Source of the DNA: Silene latifolia
Taxonomy: Eukaryota > Streptophyta > Magnoliopsida > Caryophyllales > Caryophyllaceae
DNA: 64,000 nt
Direction: 5' to 3'
Assembly: GCF_048544455.1 (NCBI RefSeq)
Contig: NC_133538.1
Coordinates: 451,001,311 to 451,065,310, forward strand
Under the pieces are notes generated by a model, which made no database searches, was not told the DNA's origin, and was given only the letters and a program-made list of their open reading frames with translations. This document shows positions 11,566 through 22,995 of this stretch, one piece after another; within the stretch, counting starts at the first letter, position 1; each line of letters opens with the position of its first letter. Made by a program: the position numbers and the translations under genes.

Positions 11566-12438
11566 TAATGTTTTGTGTAAACTTTCAATGCCTTCTTATC
11601 TCATCCCTTGTCAAAACTGTGGCCATTACGTTGACTTCCGAGGTTGTCCTCAATCACCATCATATATTTATCTAATGCAAAAGCCAAAGCCGCTGACATG
11701 GCATCACAAAATTTGATCTCAAGATGACATGTCAATTAATGAAACAACTAAGTTCAAAACACAAATGGTAACAATGCAAATTTAAAGCTTCCATAAAAAT
11801 GAACTTAAAATAAAATATGATGTATTCCCTATTCTTTAAAAATATTTTAGTTGATTTTATAGTTAACTTATGAACAACTATAATAGTAATCCAAATATAA
11901 ATTTTATAGGAACTTTTTTGAAAATCATTTTTCAAGTACTTTTTTTCCAAATCACACGGGTGTAATCATTTCCAAAAGCATATGCAGGATAAAATTGGCT
12001 GAACTTATCAACTACGAGTAATTAGTGGAAAATGGAAATCATTCATTTTGAATGAACATATAAATGTTTTAAAGGTGTTAATAGCAGTATGGTTCAATAC
12101 ATCTATATAACTAATTTTATCAATCTTGAATATATAATGATATACAGAGACTTAATTTTTGTTATAAAATATTTATTATAAAGTATTTAATCAAAAATAA
12201 AATTGGTGATATTATATGCAATGATTACTCCTAACGTTCAAATAAAATATAATTACTAAAAATTAATCAAATAAGTTAAATAGTGATATATTTACAAAAC
12301 ATCAAATTTTATATCGGTTACAAACATATTTAAACCTGACTTATCTTCATCACAAAGCAATGAATTACAGTATATTTTTTAGGTATTTGTATATTTTACA
12401 TAATTACATATAATTGCTAATTGAGAGTTTTTTATAGC
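11566..12438. other. AT-rich intergenic DNA, possible Helitron body
   Basis: No gene was seen. The stretch leads into the Helitron-type 3' end at 12471 and may be its body. Confidence 0.4.
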
Positions 12439-12471
12439 AAACCCGTGAATTTTCACGGGTTTAAACCTAGT
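12439..12471 (+). mobile_element. Helitron-type 3' terminus, plus strand
   Basis: A hairpin with perfect 10-bp arms (AAACCCGTGA / TCACGGGTTT, 12439-12462) is followed by CTAG at 12467-12470 and then T. The stem sequence matches that of the minus-strand terminus at 6036, so the two belong to related families. The 5' end was not found. Confidence 0.6.
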
Positions 12472-13440
12472 TGAGTATTGAAGGTATGTTCTTTATGAAA
12501 CACAATTGTCTTCTCTTGGTGTATGTTGTCTCAGACCATATTATATACAGTAGAATTTCAATCAACCATGTATCAAACTGGGACAAATGCATAACCCGAT
12601 TATCTCATACGAGATTGCTGTCCGAGCCAATTGGCATCAACTTTTTTAGGACGCTCTTTCAAAATTTCGTGCATAATGCATAACCCAATTACCCTTGCTT
12701 GAGTGAAGCTATCGGGAAGTCCACTGTACATACAGATACTAGGATTCATGTTTTTTTAACACTAATTCGTGTTCTGCCGCTAAATTTGGCATCAAATTAC
12801 GGTTCGATTCCAAGCTTAAACGATTTTCAATTCTCCAATTCAGGTTTCAGCTCTCCTGACGCTCTCAACAAAGTAAGACAACAAATTACAGAACATACGG
12901 ACCTGTGGCTTTCTGAGTGCCAAGATGGCGATGCTAGTGAGCGTTGGAGTGCCATCTAACTCCCCAATATCAAGATCCTCTTAGAGTCGGAAATACTTCT
13001 ACCGAAGTCCGTCTCATGTACTAGCTTGTATCTCTTAAACGGCATGCGTCCTTTCCTCATAACTATATTCTTGCATTTCTGCATCTTTAATGTGTACAAT
13101 TGTAACTCAGTTACTGGAATAGAAGGAATCAAATGAGCCTCACAGGTTAGTTAATTATAATGTTCGATATATTATTAATCCCGAAGGTTAAAGATTGTAA
13201 ATGTTCCCCGAAATTTCAAAAGCTTAGATATTTCGTCATATTTTTGTTTTAAATATAGCTTTATTTCACCAAGAATGGATATAGTTGCTTCATTTTCTTC
13301 AACTGTTATTTTATTTTGCTTTTTGTTTGCTGCTTTCTTATTAAAGCTTTTTTTCCGACATTTTGTGACCACGTTTGATGTGGTATCTTCTGCTCGTCTG
13401 GTACTACTTTTTTGACAGTCCTCTGGCTTTTAGCCTAATT
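12472..13440 (+). other. Possible 3' exon and 3'UTR of an unidentified gene
   Basis: A plus-strand frame ending at 12959 closes with a hydrophilic stretch (SPDALNKVRQQITEH, then LWLSECQDGD). It is preceded by a splice-acceptor-like TTCAG at about 12841-12845 and followed by UTR-like DNA. The codons look more gene-like than the flanks. If real, it would converge on the aldolase gene. No upstream exons were found and the product is not recognised. A captured gene piece next to the Helitron end is equally possible. Confidence 0.3.
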
Positions 13441-13574
13441 AAAATTACTTGTTGGAAAAAGTCATTTCATAAAATCATAGAGTAGACCATAGTGAAGATA
13501 TGGGAGAAAATACAGAAGGGGTAAAAATACAACAGCATTTGCTTCATATACAAATCTTGGTCTTGATGCTCAGT

Positions 13575-16500
13575 TTAGTAAGTGTAGCCTTTGACAAACA
13601 TTCCTTGCTTGGCCTCATCAGACTCTCCTTCGCCAGTGTACTTTCCGAGCTGAGCAAGGGCGTTGGCCTTTGCACGGGCCAGCAATGTCTCCTGAGCGGC
13701 CTGCACGTTCTCAGCCCTTCCTCCCCATGTCTTAAGGCAAGTGTTTTGAAGAGCTCTAGCATAAGAAAACGATACGTGCCATGGGTTTGGTGCTTGGTTC
13801 ATTGCGTTCAGGTTCAGGGTTGCTTCCACTTCAGATTGTCCTCCAGACAAAAACTACAACACAATGAAGCACAAAGGTCAGTTAATTCTTATATCCTTTA
13901 GGGTTCGTTTGGATTGAAGGAATTAGAGAGAAGGGGAGGGGAGGGAAAGGGAGGGATTTAATTTCCTTTGTTTGGATAAAAAATATGGGAGAAAGGAAAT
14001 GGAAGGGGAGAGAAATGAGAGGACTTATTTTCCCTCCTATAGAACAAACTATAATCTTTCCAATGGTGGCAAGATTTGGAAAGAAAACATTATTTGAACT
14101 TTAATTATACCACCAACATCCTTCAATCCTCCATCCATTCTTCATCTCCTTACTTCCTCCCCTTCCATTTCCCTTTATAATTTTTATTATCCAAACACCC
14201 ACATCCCATTTGCCCTCCCCTTCTCTCCCCTCCCTTCACCTCCCCTCACTCCCCCTCCCCTCCCCTTCCCTCCTAAAATTGTATCCAAACGGACCCTTAG
14301 GGTGTGTTTGGATAGCAAAAGTGGAGGGAAAGGGAGGGGAGGGGGAAGGAGGGAAGAGAAAGGGAGGTAAGGGAAAGGGAGGACAAATGAAATGTGGTTG
14401 TTTGGATACAATTTCCTTCTAAATCTTACCTATTGTGGAGGGATTTTGATTTGCCTTGAAGAAGGGAAAATAGATGCCTCCAAATCTCTCCCTCTCCATT
14501 TCCCTCCACCCTTATTTGCTATCCAAACAAAGGATTTTAAATCCCCTAATCTCCCTCCCTTTCTTTTCCCTCCAAATCTCTCAATCCAAACACACCCTTA
14601 ATCTTTAGCTTTTAGGCTTTTAGCTGCATGACCTGTTCTTTTATGATCTTTCTCATCATATGAATCGACTTAAAATAGCCCCGTTAAACTTTGCCATGCA
14701 CTAAGGGTGTGTTTGGATTGAGGGATTTAGAGGGAAAAGAAAGGGAGGGAGAGTAGAGGATTTAAAATCTATTGTTTGGATAACAAATGAGGGTGGAGGG
14801 AAATGAAGGGAGAGAGATTTGGAGGGATCCAATTTCCCTCCTCTAAGCCTAATCAAAATCTCTCCATAATAGGCAAGATTTAGAGGGAAATTGTATCCAA
14901 ACACTCACACCCCATTCCTCCTCCCCTTCTCTTCTCTCCCTTTCCCTTCCCTCCTTCCCCCTCCCCTCCCTTTCCCTCCACTTTTACTATCCAAACACAC
15001 CCTAAAGCTACACGGTTATATCCTCCCATTCTTTTGAGTTTCCTAATTAGGTAATTTCATGTGTCAAATGAACTATTTGGCCTGCTTTATTTTTGGGACA
15101 CCAGTCGGACCCATCATTATTACACCGGTCAAGAAGCAAACATAAAAATAGATGTTGAGGAGTATACTGTGAGTAATAGGAGGTACTTACCATGATTCCG
15201 GGAACAGCTGGAGGCATCCGCTCGCGGAGAAGGTTGAGGGTATAACTAGCGACCTGTTCGGGGGTAGCCTTATCTTTGCACTCCGCACCAGGAGTTACCA
15301 TACTGGGTTTCAGGAGGATACCTTCATACATGACATTGTTCTCAGCCAGGTAGTAGAAAACCTCAGCCCACACTTGTTTCGCTACCTCAAATGTCCTCTC
15401 TATCCCATGTTCACCATCCAACAGGATTTCTGGTTCTACTATTGGAACCAATCCATTGTCCTGCATGCATTACCCCCATCAACTAGCAGATTCAAAAATC
15501 GAGAAGATGTCATATTTTTTATACTCGAGCATTCTTTGGAGTTGGTATATGACAGTAGAGGAATGAGTGATTACCTGAGAAATTGCAGCATAGCGGGCAA
15601 GACCCCAAGCTGCTTCCTTCACAGCTAGTGCAGATGGGCCATTAGGAATGCTAACCACTGTGCGCCTTCATGTATCAGCATTACAAGTCAGTAAACATCC
15701 CAATCAGAGCATGTTTCTGTTACGTTTTTTGTTTCTTTGTGAAAAGGGAGATATAAGGCAGTTTTAATGCTGACGGGTTTCAAAACAAGGTCATGAGCTT
15801 ATCAATGTGGTTCTGTTATGTTCGCGGAAAGGGAATTTCACTCCTTGAATTCTGTTTTGCTTCTAGTATTCCTATTTCCCTTTCTCCAATTTCCAATCAA
15901 GGTAAAGGTTAAGTGTCTCTTGACTTTGAAATATGATGGAACGAAGAAAAATGTTGAAGTGTGAGATTTTCTGGAGTGTTCTAGAAGGTTCCGGAATTTT
16001 CTAGAATAATGTAGAAACTTCTAGAATGTTCTAGAATAATGTCGAAGTTACTAGAATAGTCTAGAATACTCTAGAAAGATCATGAATGGTCTAGATGTGT
16101 GTAGAGAAGTCTAGAACCTTCTAGAGATGTCTTGTATGTATAGAGAACTCTAGAGACGTACTAAGTCTAGGTCACTCTAGAATGCTCTATTCTAGAGAAT
16201 TCCAAGAATGTAGGAGAAGGAGGAGGAGCACTATAAATAGAGGTCCTCCCCTCCCATTTTGGTGTATCCAAACAAATTCACAACAAATCAATACACAAAC
16301 TAATTCCTTTAAACTAAACTCCAACTAATCAACCTTCAACTAATCAACTAAACAAACAACTAATCTCCACTCTACTTCTTATACTCCCCCATACACCAAC
16401 AAGTGGTATCAGAGCTCTAAAGATCTTAGGGCAACAAAATAAAACTATGGCTTCCGCATCAAATACTCTATCGTCTACTCTTCCAATTTTTGGAGGAGAA

Positions 16501-19500
16501 AATTACGACTATTGGTGCATTAAAATGAAGGCTCTCTTAAAATCAAATGCACTATGGGAGATTGTGGAAAATGGTCCCGAAAAGCAACAAGAAGGTGTTC
16601 AACCCACCGAAGCATCCTTAAAGAAAATAAATGAGGATGAGATAAAGGACGCCAAAGCCTTGTCTTTTATCTTTAATGCTGTTTCGGAGACCATCTTTCC
16701 AAAAATAATGCGGGCTTCTACCGCAAAAGAAGCATGGGATTCACTCCAAAAAGAATTCCATGGTGATGAAAGGATAAGAACAATACGTCTCAATACCCTA
16801 AGAAAAGATTTCGAAAATTTGAAGATGAGGGAGAATGAAGACATACAAACTTACACTTCAAGAGTAACGGAGATAGTTAATCAAATGAAGATATATGGCG
16901 AAGATATTACCGACACGAGAATCGTGCAAAAAATTCTCGCGACTTTAACCAAAAAGTTCGACATGATTGTCACCGTTATTGAAGAATCAAGGGATCTCTC
17001 AAAGCTCACATGAATCCGAGCTACTTGGATCCTTACTCGCCTATGATCAAAAATTCAAGACTGGAGAATCTTCTTCCGAGGATGCTTTCAAGTCATCGCA
17101 TAAAGAAAAGCGGTCCGGAGGGTGGAAGAAGAAAAGTGACGATGGTGGCAATAAACAAATGTCACAATCAAAGGGAAAGTTTCCTCCTTGTGGCATTTGT
17201 GGAAAGAATAATCATGCGGAAAAGAATTGCTTTTTCAAAGGCAAGCCCCAGTGTCACCATTGTAAGAAGTATGGGCACTTTAAAAAAGATTGTAGACAAA
17301 AACAAATGGAGTCCAAGGACCAAGCTCATTATTCAAGTAGCGTTAATAATGAGCACCTCTTCTATGCTTGCGACGCCAAGCAAAGACTTCAAGCAAAGAA
17401 AGTAGGTGGCTAATTGACAGTGGTTGTACAAGTCACATGACGAATGATTCAAGCATCTTCAGCGAGTTGGATACTTCTGTCCAAACTCCGGTACGAATGG
17501 GGAATGGTGAAGTTCTGACATCGAAGGGCAAAGGTACGATCATTGTTCCAACTAAGCGGGGTACAAAATACATTAAAGATGTGCTGCTTGTCCCAAATCT
17601 TGCTGAAAATTTGCTAAGTGTGGCACAAATGATCAAGAATGGTTATTCACTAGTCTTTGCGAATAATCATTGCACAATATATGACCGCGGAAATAAGGAG
17701 ATTGCTAAAGTTGCCATGGAAAATAAAAGCTTCTCCTTGAAATGGAAGTATGGCCTAGAGTCATCATATCGAGCTCACGCCGCGGAGACCTGGCTTTGGC
17801 ATAGAAGGTACGGACATTTCAACTTACGCGCATTAGCCGACTTACACAAGCAGAATGTTGTGCGGGATTTTCCAATGATTCAAGTAACTAAAGAACTATG
17901 CGAGCCTTGTCAACTTGGAAAGCAACACCGCCTGCCATTTCCAAAGAGCCAAGCATGGAGGGCAAGTAAAAAGCTAGAGCTTGTTCACACAGACGTATGC
18001 GGTCCTCAAAGAACCTTATCTCATCTTGGAAACAGGTACTTTATCCTGTTTATTGATGATTTTACTCGAATGACTTGGGTATATTTTATGAAACAAAAAT
18101 CAGAAGTATTCCAAGTCTTTCAAAAATTCAAAGCTCTCGCTGAAAATCAAAGCGGGTGCAAATTGAAGATGATTAGATCCGACCGCGGGAAAGAATATAC
18201 TTCTTCACAATTTGACCAGTTTTGTGAAGATGAAGGTGTAGAACATCACTCACCGGCAGATATACTCCACAACAAAACGGGGTATCCGAAAGAAAGAATA
18301 GGACCGTGATGGAGATGGCCGGATGCATGTTGGTCGAAAAGAAAATGCCGAAGAAATTTTGGGCTAAGGTCAGTTTGTCTACACATCCGTATACTTGCTC
18401 AACGACTTCCAACAAAGGCGAAGTTAAGGGAAAACTCCAAGAGAAGCTTGGAGCGGTAAAAAGCCTCAAAACTAAGCATTTAAAGGTGTTTGGCTCAATC
18501 TGCTATGCTCACATCCCAAATGCAAAAGGAGCAAGCTTGATGATAAGGCAGAGAAAGGTATATTTCTTGGCTACGACTCAAAATCAAAGGCTTACCGGAT
18601 TTTCAATCTTAATACGGAGAAGATCATGATAAGCCGAGACGTGGAGTTTGATGAAGATGCAATGTGGAATTGGGAAGAGAAGAAGGTGGAAAGAAATGTG
18701 ATCCTAGTTCCTTATCACCAACATCAACCAGAAGGTGATGATGATACGATCAACAATAATGATCCTCCTACACCTCCATCAACTCCAATGCATGCACACT
18801 CTCCATCCTCTAACGACAATTCGGAGAATGCTACGGGACCTCGAGGTAAGAAAGATCTCTCCGAAATTTATGCAGAATGTCCCGTTATTAATCTAAATGA
18901 AGAGGAATGTGAGAGATGCTACTTCGCTTTTGAGGAGCCAAGAGACTATGATGAGGCTTCCAAATACAAAGAGTGGCAAGACGCAATGGAGACAGAAATA
19001 AACATGATAAAGAAGAATAACACCTGGGAATTAGTGGACAAACCCAAGGATCGAAAGGTGATTGGAGTGAAATGGGTCTACAAAACAAAGTTGAATCCAG
19101 ATGGCTCAATCAATAAGTACAAAGCAAGATTGGTCGTGAAAGGGTACTCCCAACAAGCTGGAATAGACTACGGAGACACATTTGCTCCATTTGCTCGTCA
19201 CGATACGGTAAGGACTCTTATTGCTCTAGCTGCTCAAGAAAGATGGAAAATTTATCAACTTGATGTCAAATCTGCCTTCCTTAATGGAGAACTCGAGGAG
19301 GAGATATACATCGAGCAACCTCCAGGCTTTGTCACACAAGGAAATGAAGAAAAGGTGTGCAAGCTGAAAAAGGCTCTATATGGCCTCAAACAAGCTCCAA
19401 GGGCGTGGTACAAAGAAGATTGATTCTTACTTCCTTGAGCAAGGATTCACGAGGAGTAAAAATGAGCATACACTATACGTAAAGGAAAAACAAGGTGATC

Positions 19501-22202
19501 TTCTCATCGTTTCTCTCTATGTTGATGATCTCCTTGTCACAGGAAACAATGTCCAAATGATCCTTACATTTAAGGAGGAGATGAAGAAAAGGTTTGAAAT
19601 GACGGATTTGGGCTTAATGAATTTCTTCCTTGGCATGGAAGTCCATCAAGCAAAAGATGGAATCTTCATTTCTCAAACTAAGTATGCTCGGAAATCCTCA
19701 AAAGGTTCAAGATGGAGAACTGTAGTTTCTGTTTCTACTCCTTTGGTCATGAATGAGAAGCTATCCAAAAATGATGGGTCAAAAGAAGTTGATCTCAAGC
19801 AATACCGAAGCTTGGTTGGAAGCTTACTTTACCTCACAAACTACAAGACTGATCTTATGTTCGCCACAAGCTTATTATTAAGATTTATGAGCAAACCAAG
19901 TGAGGTTCACATGGGTACAATGAAGAGAATACTTCGATATCTAAAGGGTACTCTAGAGTTTGGAGTATTTTACCACCTTGCGACAATCCAAGATTAATAG
20001 CGTACTCCGACAAAGGATCGGCGGGATCGGTAGATGACATGAAAAGTACTTCAAGCTATGCCTTTACTTTCGGCTCAGGAACATTCTCATGGAATTCAAA
20101 GAAGCAAGATATCGTAGCTCGGTCAATGTACCGGCCGAGTACGTTGCGGCTTCACCATAGCGATCAATCAAGTAATATGGCTAAGGAAGATACTTCAGGA
20201 CTTAGGCTACAAGCAAGAAGGAGCAACCAAGGTTATGGTGGATAACAAGTCGGAATCGCCATCGCGAAGAATCCAAAGTGTGCTTGAAAAGAAGACAAAG
20301 CACATGAAAGTGAGGTTCTATGCACTTCGAGATGCCGAGCAAGAAAAGGAAGTGGAACTTATCCATTGCCCATCCGAGTTCCAACTAGCTGACATTCTAA
20401 CCAAGGCTCTACCGACAACAACGTTCGAGTTTCTAAGATCAAAGTCAAGGCGTCACTCCAAAAGTCTCAAGGAGGAGTGTTGAAGTGTGAGATTTTCTCG
20501 GAGTGTTCTAGAAGGTTCCTAAATTTTCTAGAATAATGTAGAAACTTCTAGAATGTTCTAGAATAATGTCGAAGTTACTAGAATAGTCTAGAATACTCTA
20601 GAAGGATCATGAATGGTCTAGATGTGTGTAGAGAAGTCTAGAACCTTCTAGAGATGTCTTGTATGTATAGAGAACTCTAGAGACGTACTAAGTCTAGGTC
20701 ACTCTAGAATGCTCTATTCTAGAGAATTCCAAGAATGTAGGAGAAGGAGGAGGAGCACTATAAATAGAGGTCCTCCCCTCCCATTTTGGTGTATCCAAAC
20801 AAATTCACAACAAATCAATACACAAACTAATTCCTTTAAACTAAACTCCAACTAATCAACCTTCAACTAATCAACTAAACAAACAACTAATCTCCACTCT
20901 ACTTCTTATACTCCCCCATACACCAACAAAAAATGACTCGTTAATATTCAGGACATTCTCGGACCCATTTTAACATTGAGGGGCAGACGACATAAACTCA
21001 ATCTTACAGCCTTCCTTGACCATAAGTGGGAGCCTCAAAATGTTATTGTACTAGATCCACTCACTTACATTATGTTCAATCAGTTGTCCAACGGTGTAAA
21101 GAGAGCTACACAGACAGTTATGATAATGGCCGATTTCAAAAAATCAAACCCATGTCATGGTTATTACCCTTTCATTATTATTACTGTATGAGCTACGTAA
21201 ACTAGCTATTATCTACCTTGGCTATCCTTTGGTGTATAAACAAACCAAGAAACAATATAGAAAGAAAATATGGTGATTACCATTTGGCGAACCGCGCACC
21301 CTGCTGGTAGTAAGCAGCAGAGCGAGATGCTAGCCCGTCAAGACCTTGGCACCATGACTCATTGTTTGACCCAGCCAAGGGAACCAAACCCTACAACAAT
21401 TGGGTTAGCCAATAGCCAAGAAGCGCTAACAAAGGTAATCGAAGTACAAGAATTTAGAAGGCGTATAACTGTATAAGTCGGTTTGAAATGCTTACCTTGT
21501 CAACCTTAATACCAGGCACAATGTTCTGCTCAATGAGGACATCAACCATCTTTTTCCCCTCAGTGGTTGACTGATAGAGAGTCTCCTCAAAAAGGATGGC
21601 TCCAGAGATGTACTGTCCAAGCCCTGGGGCTGAAACTAGCAGGGTTCTGTACGCTTGGCGGTTAGCCTCAGTGTTTTCTAACCCGATTGAGTCAAGACGC
21701 TTCCCACAGGTTGCGTTTGATTCATCCATGGCCAAGATTCCGCGACCTGGTGATGCAATCGATTTCTGCAGGCCCATGAAACATGGATAAGAAAACTTAA
21801 AGAGTGCTAACTGCTAATGAAACATGGAAAATAAAACAAGAACGACCGCCATGAAGCCTTGTACACAAGCTGCAATTCATATGCATGTATATAACATGTG
21901 TCTCGATATATTTTTTTTTTGGGTGTAAATGGAGCCACAAGGGCGGCGATTTTGATGCTGACAGGATAAATATCTTGATATGTAAAAGTAACAAACATAA
22001 AAAAAGAGGGAGTAAGACATACCGCGGTTTTGACAAGCTCATCAGCATAGCTAGCTTTAACAGAGAGCGAAGACGAGGCTGAAGGCATGCACTTAGAGAC
22101 AGACAAAGACGAGACTTGGCGAAGGGATTGACCCTTAACCCAATCAGACTTGTCTAACTTAGTTGGGGATGCCTTAAGGAGAGAAGCTGAAGTTGCTGCC
22201 AT
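13575..22202 (-). CDS. FBA: Plastid class I fructose-bisphosphate aldolase (six exons)
   Basis: Catalyses reversible condensation of glyceraldehyde-3-phosphate or erythrose-4-phosphate with dihydroxyacetone phosphate in the Calvin cycle, in the chloroplast stroma. Exons: 22202-22023, 21765-21496, 21390-21281, 15665-15575, 15460-15191 and 13853-13575. Together they make 1200 nt, 399 residues plus stop, the usual length. All junctions are GT/AG and phases match; the Trp codon 187 is split between exons 3 and 4. Residues 1 to about 47 are a Ser/Lys-rich plastid transit peptide. Exon 2 carries [13 protein letters not shown]. Exon 5 carries [12 protein letters not shown] and the Schiff-base Lys268 in [10 protein letters not shown]. 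The protein ends FVKGYTY; the Lys five residues from the end is a known methylation site in plant plastid aldolases. No stops or shifts are seen, despite a 5-kb element in intron 3 and three MITEs in intron 5. Confidence 0.96.
13901..14296. mobile_element. Tourist-like MITE 1 in aldolase intron 5
   Basis: Begins GGGTTCGTTTGG and ends CCAAACGGACCC, flanked by TTA on both sides (13898-13900 and 14297-14299), as for PIF/Harbinger MITEs. The interior is made of GGGAGGGGAAAGG-type words and their complements. It directly abuts the next MITE, sharing the TTA. Confidence 0.8.
14300..14597 (+). mobile_element. Tourist-like MITE 2 in aldolase intron 5
   Basis: A 298-bp element with terminal inverted repeats GGGTGTGTTTGGAT / ATCCAAACACACCC and TTA target duplications (14297-14299 and 14598-14600). 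It has the same length and family as the copy at 14705, in the opposite orientation. Confidence 0.85.
14705..15002 (-). mobile_element. Tourist-like MITE 3, inverted copy in aldolase intron 5
   Basis: A 298-bp element with the same GGGTGTGTTTGGAT ends and TAA target duplications (14702-14704 and 15003-15005). Its right end reads as the reverse complement of the left end of MITE 2 (GGATAGnAAAAGTGGAGGG), so the two form a long inverted repeat separated by 107 bp. Confidence 0.85.
15952..16401 (+). repeat. 5' LTR of the intronic copia
   Basis: 450 bp. U3 is crowded with TCTAGA-centred words that form heat-shock elements. A TATA box (TATAAATA) lies at 16232-16239, so transcription would start about 25-35 bp downstream and run antisense to the aldolase gene. 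Confidence 0.9.
15979..16036 (+). promoter_or_regulatory. Heat-shock-element array in the 5' LTR
   Basis: 15979-16006 reads as six perfect alternating TTC/GAA triplets, each separated by exactly 2 nt (TTC at 15979, 15989, 15999; GAA at 15984, 15994, 16004). 16014-16036 holds five more alternating units (GAA, TTC, GAA, TTC, GAA). A three-unit site starts at 16114. Inverted nGAAn pentamers are the binding sites of trimeric heat-shock factors. The 3' LTR has the same arrays, but one GAA of the first is changed to AAA. Confidence 0.75.
16404..16415 (+). promoter_or_regulatory. Primer-binding site of the intronic copia
   Basis: TGGTATCAGAGC, complementary to the 3' end of initiator tRNA-Met, two bases after the 5' LTR. 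Confidence 0.9.
16447..20483 (+). pseudogene. copia gag-pol polyprotein, multiply frameshifted
   Basis: The ATG at 16447 opens a UBN2-type gag ([10 protein letters not shown]). A shift near 17008 leads to two CCHC knuckles ([28 protein letters not shown]). A shift near 17395 leads to protease ([10 protein letters not shown]), the integrase zinc finger and integrase core ([15 protein letters not shown]). Shifts near 18250 and twice in 18360-18630 break the integrase tail. RT (18626-19423, then 19380-19997) has YGLKQAP and an intact YVDD. Compensating shifts occur near 19690-19740. RNase H is broken near 19980-20240. At least eight small indels disable it. Confidence 0.9.
20479..20928 (+). repeat. 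3' LTR of the intronic copia
   Basis: 450 bp, almost identical to the 5' LTR. Differences seen by eye include an extra C near 20500, GG to TA in the first heat-shock array, and one A/G change. Confidence 0.92.
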
Positions 22203-22319
22203 TTTTTTACAGGCTAAACTGATATCACAACAGTTGTATAGAATGCCTGTTGCCTATTATTTCCTTATCTTTCTCTCAGTCTTACTCTCTTACCTTTCTT
22301 CTCTACCACATGCACTTCA

Positions 22320-22326
22320 TTTTATA
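22320..22326 (-). promoter_or_regulatory. TATA box of the aldolase gene
   Basis: TATAAAA on the minus strand lies about 118 bp upstream of the aldolase ATG. A CCAAT-type motif (GATTGGCT on the gene strand) lies about 55-60 bp further upstream. The position fits a normal plant promoter with a leader of roughly 80-90 nt. Confidence 0.6.
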
Positions 22327-22721
22327 GCTCCTTTGTCTCAAGCTTGAGATATACCCTTTGAGGTTGTTATACTTTAGCCAATCATAGCCCTACACCTTGG
22401 ATCATGTTCTCTTCCTATTTTTATTACTTAAATTTCTTATTTTATTATCCTCTTACTAACACATTTTTTTTTTTTTTTTCTATCCTGTACATCCATTTTT
22501 TACCTCAGGTGTATGTGTCCAACAGCATTGTGACACTATTGATAGCCTGATAAGCAGGGGCGAGTCCATTAATAGCAATGGTGTATCAAATGCTACACCA
22601 AATTCAGAAAATTTCCTTAGAAAAATATTAATTGCTATACCATTAATGCACATGAACTCTTTGCAAATTGCTGTTTAATTACCGAAATAACCTGCCGCAT
22701 GATTCTCCAATATTCTTTTAC
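22327..22721. other. Aldolase upstream region
   Basis: The promoter-proximal DNA of the minus-strand aldolase gene. No other gene was seen. A pyrimidine tract (T)n lies at about 22465-22480, and a short repetitive stretch at about 22555-22660 contains GGTGTATCAAATGCTACACC, an inverted repeat. Confidence 0.4.
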
Positions 22722-22724
22722 TTA

Positions 22725-22949
22725 GGCCCTTTTCTTTTTTTATTTATTTTCGATTCACTTGATTTAAATTTCAAATTTCACTTCAATTCAATTTATTCAA
22801 ATTCAAATTTCGATTGATTCAATTTCAACTTACTCCATTCGATTCAACTCAAATTCATTCCATTCGATTCATTCCACTAAATTCAGTCCATTTTAATTTT
22901 GCACATCTTAAACTTAATAGTTTTTATTAATATTTTTAATATTTAATAC

Positions 22950-22995
<46 letters not shown>

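Larger units (their letters stand above)
15952..20928 (+). mobile_element. Full-length Ty1/copia element inside aldolase intron 3, LTRs with heat-shock elements
   Basis: A 4977-bp element with two 450-bp LTRs (15952-16401, 20479-20928) that begin TGTTGAAG and end CCAACA. Both flanks are AAAAA, consistent with a 5-bp target duplication. A tRNA-Met-type primer site TGGTATCAGAGC lies at 16404-16415 and a purine tract AAGGAGGAG just before 20479. The LTRs differ at only a handful of positions by eye, so the insertion is young. It lies antisense to the aldolase gene. Without it, intron 3 would be about 630 bp. Confidence 0.95.

Noticed and set aside
13175..13372. 65-codon Lys-rich minus-strand frame (MVTKCRKKSFNKK)
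   Set aside because: AT-rich, no promoter or homologue recognised, and between a UTR-like region and the aldolase 3' end.
14187..14601. Pro/Leu-rich frames on both strands inside the aldolase intron
   Set aside because: They arise from the CCCTCCC/GGGAGGG words of the Tourist-like MITEs.
19700..19740. The copia frame reads RWRTVVS, like the start of aldolase exon 4 (WRTVVS)
   Set aside because: It results from two compensating frameshifts in the RT region. The expected copia reading is present in the other frame. The DNA context does not match exon 4.
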